Source: Larix kaempferi
Taxonomy: Eukaryota > Streptophyta > Pinopsida > Pinales > Pinaceae
Length of the DNA stretch: 64,000 bases
Assembly (NCBI GenBank): GCA_027924585.1
Contig: BSBM01000150.1
Coordinates: 18,024,001 to 18,088,000, forward strand
Direction: 5' to 3'
A model generated the notes under the pieces. The model searched no databases. It was not told the origin of the DNA and saw nothing but the letters and a program-made list of their open reading frames with translations. Every line of letters begins with the position of its first letter. Position 1 is the first letter of the stretch. Made by a program: the position numbers and the translations under genes. This document shows, piece by piece, positions 59,053-64,000 of the stretch.

Positions 59053-60363
59053 AGTCCTCCCCTCCCAAGTTTGCTTGTCCTCAACCAACTTCAATCCATG
59101 GTGCTGCAAAATATATTCTTCTTCTCATGTTACATCCTCATTAAGCAACCCTTTCCATTGCACAAGATACTTTTGGATGATTCTATTTCCCCACGTGTGC
59201 AAAATCCTTTTAGGAACAATAACCATGTGTCCCTCATCAGTTGGAAGAAGATCCTTTGATATGGTCACTTGTTGCACAATTATTTCCATGAAATAAGATA
59301 CATAAAGTGTAATGTACTCCATGCCTCCCTTGGGAAGCTCCAACTCACAAATAACATTTCCAATCTCCTTATTAATTTTGCATGGACCAGAGAGGCTTGT
59401 CCTTAACTTTTCATCCCCTTCCTCATTCAAGAGGGATGGATCATATGGCTGCAATCTTTGATGTGCCAAATCAACCACCCTAAAGCTTAGCTCCCTCTTG
59501 CTCTTGTCTTCAAGCACATGCTATTGATTTTGGAGTGTTTTAAGAATTCTTTGAAGTGCCTCTTGTATTCCTTGATGCATTTGGATCCAATCCTTTTCTG
59601 CTTGTGCATTTCCATCCTCATAAATATGATCCATATATATGTGAGTTTCATACCAATACCAAGGTTGGAATGAAGATATTCCATTGGACATGTGGAAAGA
59701 AATGTAGGAGCATAATTTTCCCAACTTAATGACTTTATTTGGCCAGTCAAGAATGGCCCCAAACTGCTCCATATGTGTCTTGGTACCATATTTCTCATTT
59801 GCATGGCCAATATTCAAGATACCCATCATTCCAAATTTTTATTTAGACAACTTTGCATGTAAAGTTGTCTCTGTCAGAAGGGTTAGCATAGTTCCCAAAT
59901 GGTGCATGCATTCTTTCCAGATCTTGCTACAACTCAAAATGTGATAAGAAATAACTAGTACATGCTTACAAAGTTTCTTACCAAACACCTCATGCCTGCA
60001 AGAGTGGAGTGTAAATGGTGCATTATCTAGTTCAATGGCCATGAATAAGGATCCATAATGATTGCATCGACAACATCTAGTTGCCTCTTGCAGAATTTAT
60101 CCCTTCAAGCTAAACTGGTGATGGCCAACGTGGGGATCAAACTTGGGGAGGTTGTTGTCCTCATGCATTATAATCCTTCCCTTATTCAAGCTCATTTTGG
60201 ATGTAATTGGACTCACATGGAACCTTTTGAATCTTGGTCCAAGGAAGTCTTGAATGTTCCTTCCATTTTCTCCTTTGCACCTCTTCATATGTTTGCAGGG
60301 TTGAGGGATCTTTTGTGGAGATTTTACTCCCTTGTTAAGAGAGGGATAAATTAAGAAAAAATC
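59053..60363 (-). pseudogene. Chromovirus (Ty3) integrase end and chromodomain
   Basis: From right to left, 59521-59829 gives the integrase C-terminal part (MSNGISSFQPWYWYETHIYM, KDWIQMHQGIQEALQRILKT). 59125-59517 continues with ELSFRVVDLAHQRLQPYD, the GPY/F-type module (SGPCKINKEIGNVICELELP) and a chromodomain (KRILHTWGNRIIQKYLVQWK, then GLLNEDVT, a TGA where Trp is usual, and EEEYILQHH ... TWEGRT). The sense-strand motif TTGAGGACAAGCAAACTTGG and a G-rich tract precede the LTR. Between 59840 and 60350 the sequence does not follow integrase and may be a rearranged insert. The element is cut at 60364 by Copia B. Chromodomains target such integrases to heterochromatin. Confidence 0.8.
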
Positions 60364-61011
60364 TGTTAGTTTTTCATAACTTAATACATTCTGATCTAGG
60401 ATCTTAACTGAAAGAACAACATGTACAACATATCAAGCATAAGAGACAAGAGACAAGAGACACAAAACATTTCACTAGGGAAAACCAAGAAGGTGAAAAA
60501 CCCCGCAGCTTCCTCAGAGATAGAATAAGCATCAATACAAGTATCACCATGATCAAACCCAAGAGATATATATCTTCAACAGCATGCTCCTCATCCACTT
60601 GTGTGCATCATCCTCTTCTCTCACTAATGCGAAGTGAGTGAACAATAGAATGTGTAAAATGAGAGAGACACACTCTCTATTTATACACTAACTTTCACTT
60701 GACCTTTACTCAACTAGGTCATCCCCAACTTAACCACATAACATAATGCTAACTGGACCGACCCCCAATAGGGTGGTCTAATAACCCTTTAACCCACATG
60801 ACTCATACAAGGCCGACCCCAACAAGGTGGTCTAATAACCCATCAAGTATAAGTTACAACACTTACAATATAACTTGCGACAATTGCAAGTACACATGAC
60901 GACACTTCCAATCGGAGGAATAATACATCTCCGTTGGGGATACAATAAAGTACAAATGTAATACATACAATATACAAGTGAATATCTTTTGAAGTTACAA
61001 ATACATCAACA
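60364..61011 (-). mobile_element. 3' LTR of Copia element B
   Basis: + strand TGTTAGTTTTTCATAAC at 60364 to ...AAATACATCAACA at 61011; element sense starts TGTTGATG and ends CTAACA. 648 bp, with a polypurine tract at its right edge and a canonical TATA box inside. Left flank AAATC is the predicted 5-bp target duplication; its partner should lie beyond the window. Confidence 0.8.
60677..60685 (-). promoter_or_regulatory. TATA box in Copia B LTR
   Basis: Element-sense TATAAATAG followed by AGAGTGTG, about 325 bp from the LTR start. Confidence 0.65.
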
Positions 61012-61020
61012 CTCCCTCTT
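61012..61020 (-). other. Polypurine tract of Copia element B
   Basis: + strand CTCCCTCTT, element sense AAGAGGGAG, directly upstream of the LTR start TGTTGATG. Confidence 0.75.
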
Positions 61021-61295
61021 AACTAGGAAGGTATTCTGTTGACACAAGTCATCAATACATATATGCACAAGTCTTCAATTCTGGAGCTGGATCATCATCA
61101 CTGGATCATGGAGCATCATCATCACTGCTGTTGTACTCGTCATCTCGATCACTGGTGCTATCTCATAATTATTCTCATCATAGGAAGTTCTACAGAGCCA
61201 GCCCTTTTTCATGCTGGATGTAGGCCCACCACCTGTAGGTCTTCATCATCACTGGCCATACTGTGGAATCCTCATGACTTATTACGTGCGTCAAC

Positions 61296-61560
61296 AAAAC
61301 CTCGAAAGAGCATCCCAAGACTTTTACAAGCTCACTGCTCAACCTATCGGATCTCCCAAGGAAATATTATATGTGACCTCCACAAAACCTTGAAAAAGCA
61401 TCCCAAGACTAATTACGAGCACACAGCTCAACCTATCGGATCTCCCAGGGAAATATTACATGTGGTCATGGAAAAACCTCGAAAGAGCATCCCAGGACTG
61501 ATTACAAGCACATAGCTCAACCTATCGGATCTCCCAGGATCTTTTACATGCAACTGCACA
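61296..61560. repeat. 88-bp minisatellite, three copies, in Copia B 3' region
   Basis: AAAACCTYGAAARAGCATCC units start at 61296, 61384 and 61473. Each continues with CTCAACCTATCGGATCTCCC. Confidence 0.85.
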
Positions 61561-61639
61561 ACCTGTCCACGGCCACGGAGTATCATCCAGATACTCATGA
61601 TCATACTAATCATGTCATATCAGGGAGCAATCCATCAAG

Positions 61640-61770
61640 TAGGTACACCTCAGGACTAATTACACTGCCTCTGCAAAACCTGCAAGATCTCCCAGGACTA
61701 CTTACACTGCCTCTGCAAAACCTGCAAGAGCATCTCAGGACTAATTATATGCCTCTGCAAAACCTGTGTA
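61640..61770. repeat. ~47-bp minisatellite, about 2.7 copies, in Copia B 3' region
   Basis: AGGACTAATTACACTGCCTC followed by TGCAAAACCTGCAAGA recurs three times between 61650 and 61768. Confidence 0.8.
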
Positions 61771-61859
61771 CCATACTATCACCTCATCGTCTTTAGATAA
61801 CATCATCGTCCATGGAGCACAACCCAGATGCACATCACACAACACTTACACTCACCAGC

Positions 61860-62400
61860 ATGGGAAGAAACACTTCAACCATCCGTGAAAGGCTCAACAC
61901 TTATATCTATGCCATAGGAAGACACACTTCAACCATGCAAGAATGGCACAACACTTATATCGCAGCCATGGGAAGACACACTTCAACCATGCAAGAATGG
62001 CACAACACTTATATCGCAGCCATGGGAAGACACACTTCAACCATGCTCGAATGGCACAACACTTATATCGCAGCCATGGGAAGACACACTTCAACCATGC
62101 TCGAATGGAACATCACTTATATCACAGCCATGGGAAGACACACTTCAACCATGCTCGAATAGCACAACACTTATATCGCAGCCATGGGAAGACACACTTC
62201 AACCATGCTCGAATGGCACAACACTTATATCACAGCCATGGGAAGACACACTTCAACCATGCTCGAATGGCACTACTCTTACATCAACAACCATGGGAAG
62301 ACACACTTCAACCATGTCGGAATGGCCCCAGCCCTTATATCTACACCATGGGAGGACACACCTACCACCATGTGAGAATGGCTCATGTGCATCTGTGTCT
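61860..62400. repeat. 54-bp minisatellite, about ten copies, in Copia B 3' region
   Basis: CATGGGAAGACACACTTCAA and CCATGCTCGAATGGCACAAC make up a 54-bp unit with starts near 61860, 61914, 61968, 62022 and onward to 62346. Central copies differ by one or two bases; edge copies are more diverged. Since 54 is divisible by three, several frames stay open on both strands (for example 61943-62440), but these are products of the repeat. Confidence 0.92.
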
Positions 62401-62409
62401 CTGGACTTA

Positions 62410-63193
62410 TCACTTTTCCTTGGAAGGAATCTTGATCTGAAGTACACCAAGCCTCTTTCTGAAGTACTCAAACTTCACTCTGGCCAGCAGCTTGTTCAAC
62501 ACATCGGCTATCTGCTCGTCCGTTGCAACATACAGGAGCTTCACTGCTCCTCTCTGCACCATATAGTGATATTTGATCTCGATGTGCTTCGACCTGTCAT
62601 GGAGCACAGGGTTCTCAGACAACTTCACACAACTTTGGTTGTCACAAAAGATACCAGTAGCATCCAACGGGAGATCAAATAACTCAGACAGTAGCTTCCT
62701 CATCCATACTGCCTCACAACCAGCCGAACAAGCTGCGACATTCTCTGCTTTAGCTGTACTCAATGCCACACAGGACTGCTTCTTGATGAACCAAGAGATC
62801 ATACTGGATCCCATACTGAAGCAGCACCCTGAAGTGCTCTTCTGATCAATGGAACTGCCTACCCAATCCAAATCAACATAACCCTCCAGGTTAAACTTTT
62901 GATTCATCTCATACTTGATCCCATAGTCAATTGTACCCTTCAGGTACCTTAGAATATGCTTTGTAGTTATCAGGTGAACATGTCTCAGATCTGTCAAATA
63001 CTGGCTCAAGGTTTTCACCGCAAAGTAGATGTCTGGTCATGTATTCATCAGGTACATCAAGGACCCAATCATCTGATGATACATTGTGGCATCAACTAGA
63101 TCAGATGAAGCATCACACAGAAGCTTCAGTTTTGATGCCATAGGTGTGGCCATGGCCTTGCATTCCATCATCCCGAACCTCTTCAAGATCTCT
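62410..63193 (-). pseudogene. Copia element B RT end and RNase H
   Basis: The frame at 63018-62410 (202 codons, open) reads HILRYLKGTIDYGIKYEM, LEGYVDLDWVGSSIDQKSTS, SWFIKKQSCVALSTAKAENV, GIFCDNQSCVKLSENPVLHD, RSKHIEIKYHY, DEQIADVLNKLLARVKFEYF. That is a nearly complete Copia RNase H with DxD and CDNQS residues in place. Upstream, from 63193, QEILKRFGMMECKAMATPMA and IGSLMYL belong to the RT end, with one stop before PDIYFAV. It ends at 62410, 1.4 kb before the polypurine tract. The RT is cut at 63194 by another LTR. Confidence 0.9.
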
Positions 63194-64000
63194 TGTCACG
63201 TCCCCATTTTGACCCCCTTTTTCATTAAATCGTAAATGATGTAAATATTGATATTTAATCATGGTGAGGAGCTCAAGGCCAAGGCCCCACCATTGATTTA
63301 GCGTTTTATGTATCGGCAATTAAAAATAGATTCCTATGGTTCTTGTGCTAGATAGGCACGATGTAAATTAAGACATCATGTAAATACGAATTTTAATGAA
63401 AATACCCACAACTAGCTATGCAATGCAACAAGGAGATGGGGGCATGATTCTACAAGGAATAGGGAGGGAAATTATTCAAACCCTTGAGCCAATGGTGTTA
63501 ATCCATGTGTCAATGAGAAAACCCATAGACCACCAACTACCCATTTTGGGTTATGGACCCAATTCTTCTAGAAATTGGTTGAGGTAGTTAATGCCTTGGG
63601 AATGAAGAGGTATGGCAGCCAATTTCGTGCATGGGCAAGCCATCAACCTGGGAAATCGTATTTTGTCTCCTTGGGCAAGAAAACACCCACGAAATGGTGC
63701 CCAAATCCATTCTGAACCCATATTCTTTCCTCTCTCACGCAGTCTGAACTACTGGGTCTTTCCCCATCATGTTTTTCACCATTTTTCCTGCATTTTCCAT
63801 GCCTAGGAGCTCGTTTTTGCATTGTACAGCAGCTGAGAGAGAAGGTCCACGATTTGGGACTGTGATGGAGGTCGTTTTTGCCCCAAAATGCCCATGGACG
63901 TTTTTCTGAAAACGATTTCTGCTCTCCAGGGTTGTTCCCCAATTGCCATTTCGTTTTTGGGCTTTCCCACGTTTTTCTGAATTGGTAGAAACCTCCTCTT
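63194..64000 (+). mobile_element. LTR D, start of an LTR element or solo LTR, runs off the window
   Basis: Begins TGTCACGTCCCCATTTTGAC exactly where the Copia B RT frame is interrupted. The first bases resemble the element-sense start of the chromovirus LTR at 59052 (TGTCATGTCCCCATTTT), so a related Ty3 family is likely. No TATA or end can be placed. Short frames within (63396-63942) are not credible genes. Confidence 0.65.

Noticed and set aside
61943-62440. 165-codon + strand ORF (and the overlapping 116- and 129-codon frames)
   Set aside because: The frame is open only because the 54-bp minisatellite is a multiple of three. The other strand is open for the same reason, and it is antisense to the Copia 3' region.
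1-64000. CRISPR array or bacterial-type operon
   Set aside because: Tandem repeats here are contiguous or irregularly spaced without unique spacers, and all identified genes are plant retroelement or plant gene fragments.

Overview
This is nuclear DNA of a large, AT-rich, repeat-laden plant genome. The retroelement families, their heavy decay and the depth of nesting suggest a gymnosperm, probably a conifer; that is inference from element content, and no host gene confirms it. I see no intact host gene, rRNA, tRNA or CRISPR array. Nearly every recognisable reading frame belongs to a decayed retroelement.

Layout: (1) 1-1144 is the 3' end of an LTR element on the + strand (polypurine tract plus LTR). 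(2) 1145-5609 is mostly unassigned, with tandem duplications and weak exon-like frames. (3) 5610-6453 is the C-terminal end (zinc-binding and RNase H domains) of an L1-type LINE on the - strand. It is split by a 26-kb block of Ty3/Gypsy DNA at 6454-32683. A short LINE piece at the far side (32684-32830) fits the upstream part of the same reading frame. (4) The Ty3 block has the structure LTR - internal - LTR - internal - truncated LTR, all on the - strand, with a period of about 12.9 kb. Each internal region carries a tRNA-Asp-type primer binding site, gag with two short-spaced zinc knuckles, a protease with a DLGA core, RT, RNase H, integrase and then a further ORF (ORF3) before a second polypurine tract. 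This is the OTA (Athila/Tat-like) arrangement. The two copies share several stop codons and a frameshift, so they descend from one already damaged copy.

(5) 32.8-45.2 kb holds two direct copies of a ~0.7-kb segment (34388-35140 and 44464-45150). Between them lie exon fragments of a purple acid phosphatase and of a plant SAM-dependent methyltransferase, a Copia RNase H remnant, and clusters of tandem duplications. (6) 46.1-50.1 kb is a degenerate Copia element (- strand), interrupted in its integrase by a 772-bp solo LTR with a perfect 5-bp target duplication. The solo LTR is of the family seen at 410-1144. (7) 51.15-53.09 kb is a LINE RT fragment (- strand). 54501-54748 is a tRNA-derived SINE with 12-bp target duplications. 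54770-55340 is a ~240-bp tandem array directly upstream of a second LINE (55533-~57959, + strand) with ORF1 and an endonuclease.

(8) 57.96-64 kb is a stack of insertions. A chromodomain Ty3 element (- strand) is interrupted by a Copia element (- strand; LTR 60364-61011, pol 62410-63193). The Copia element is in turn interrupted by another LTR starting at 63194 and running out of the window. The Copia element carries three minisatellite arrays between its pol gene and its polypurine tract.

The coding parts describe a retrotransposition machinery (capsid, protease, RT/RNase H, integrase; for LINEs a nucleic-acid chaperone, endonuclease and RT), all now broken. The exceptions that stay open longest are ORF3 of the right Ty3 copy (403 codons) and single gag segments.
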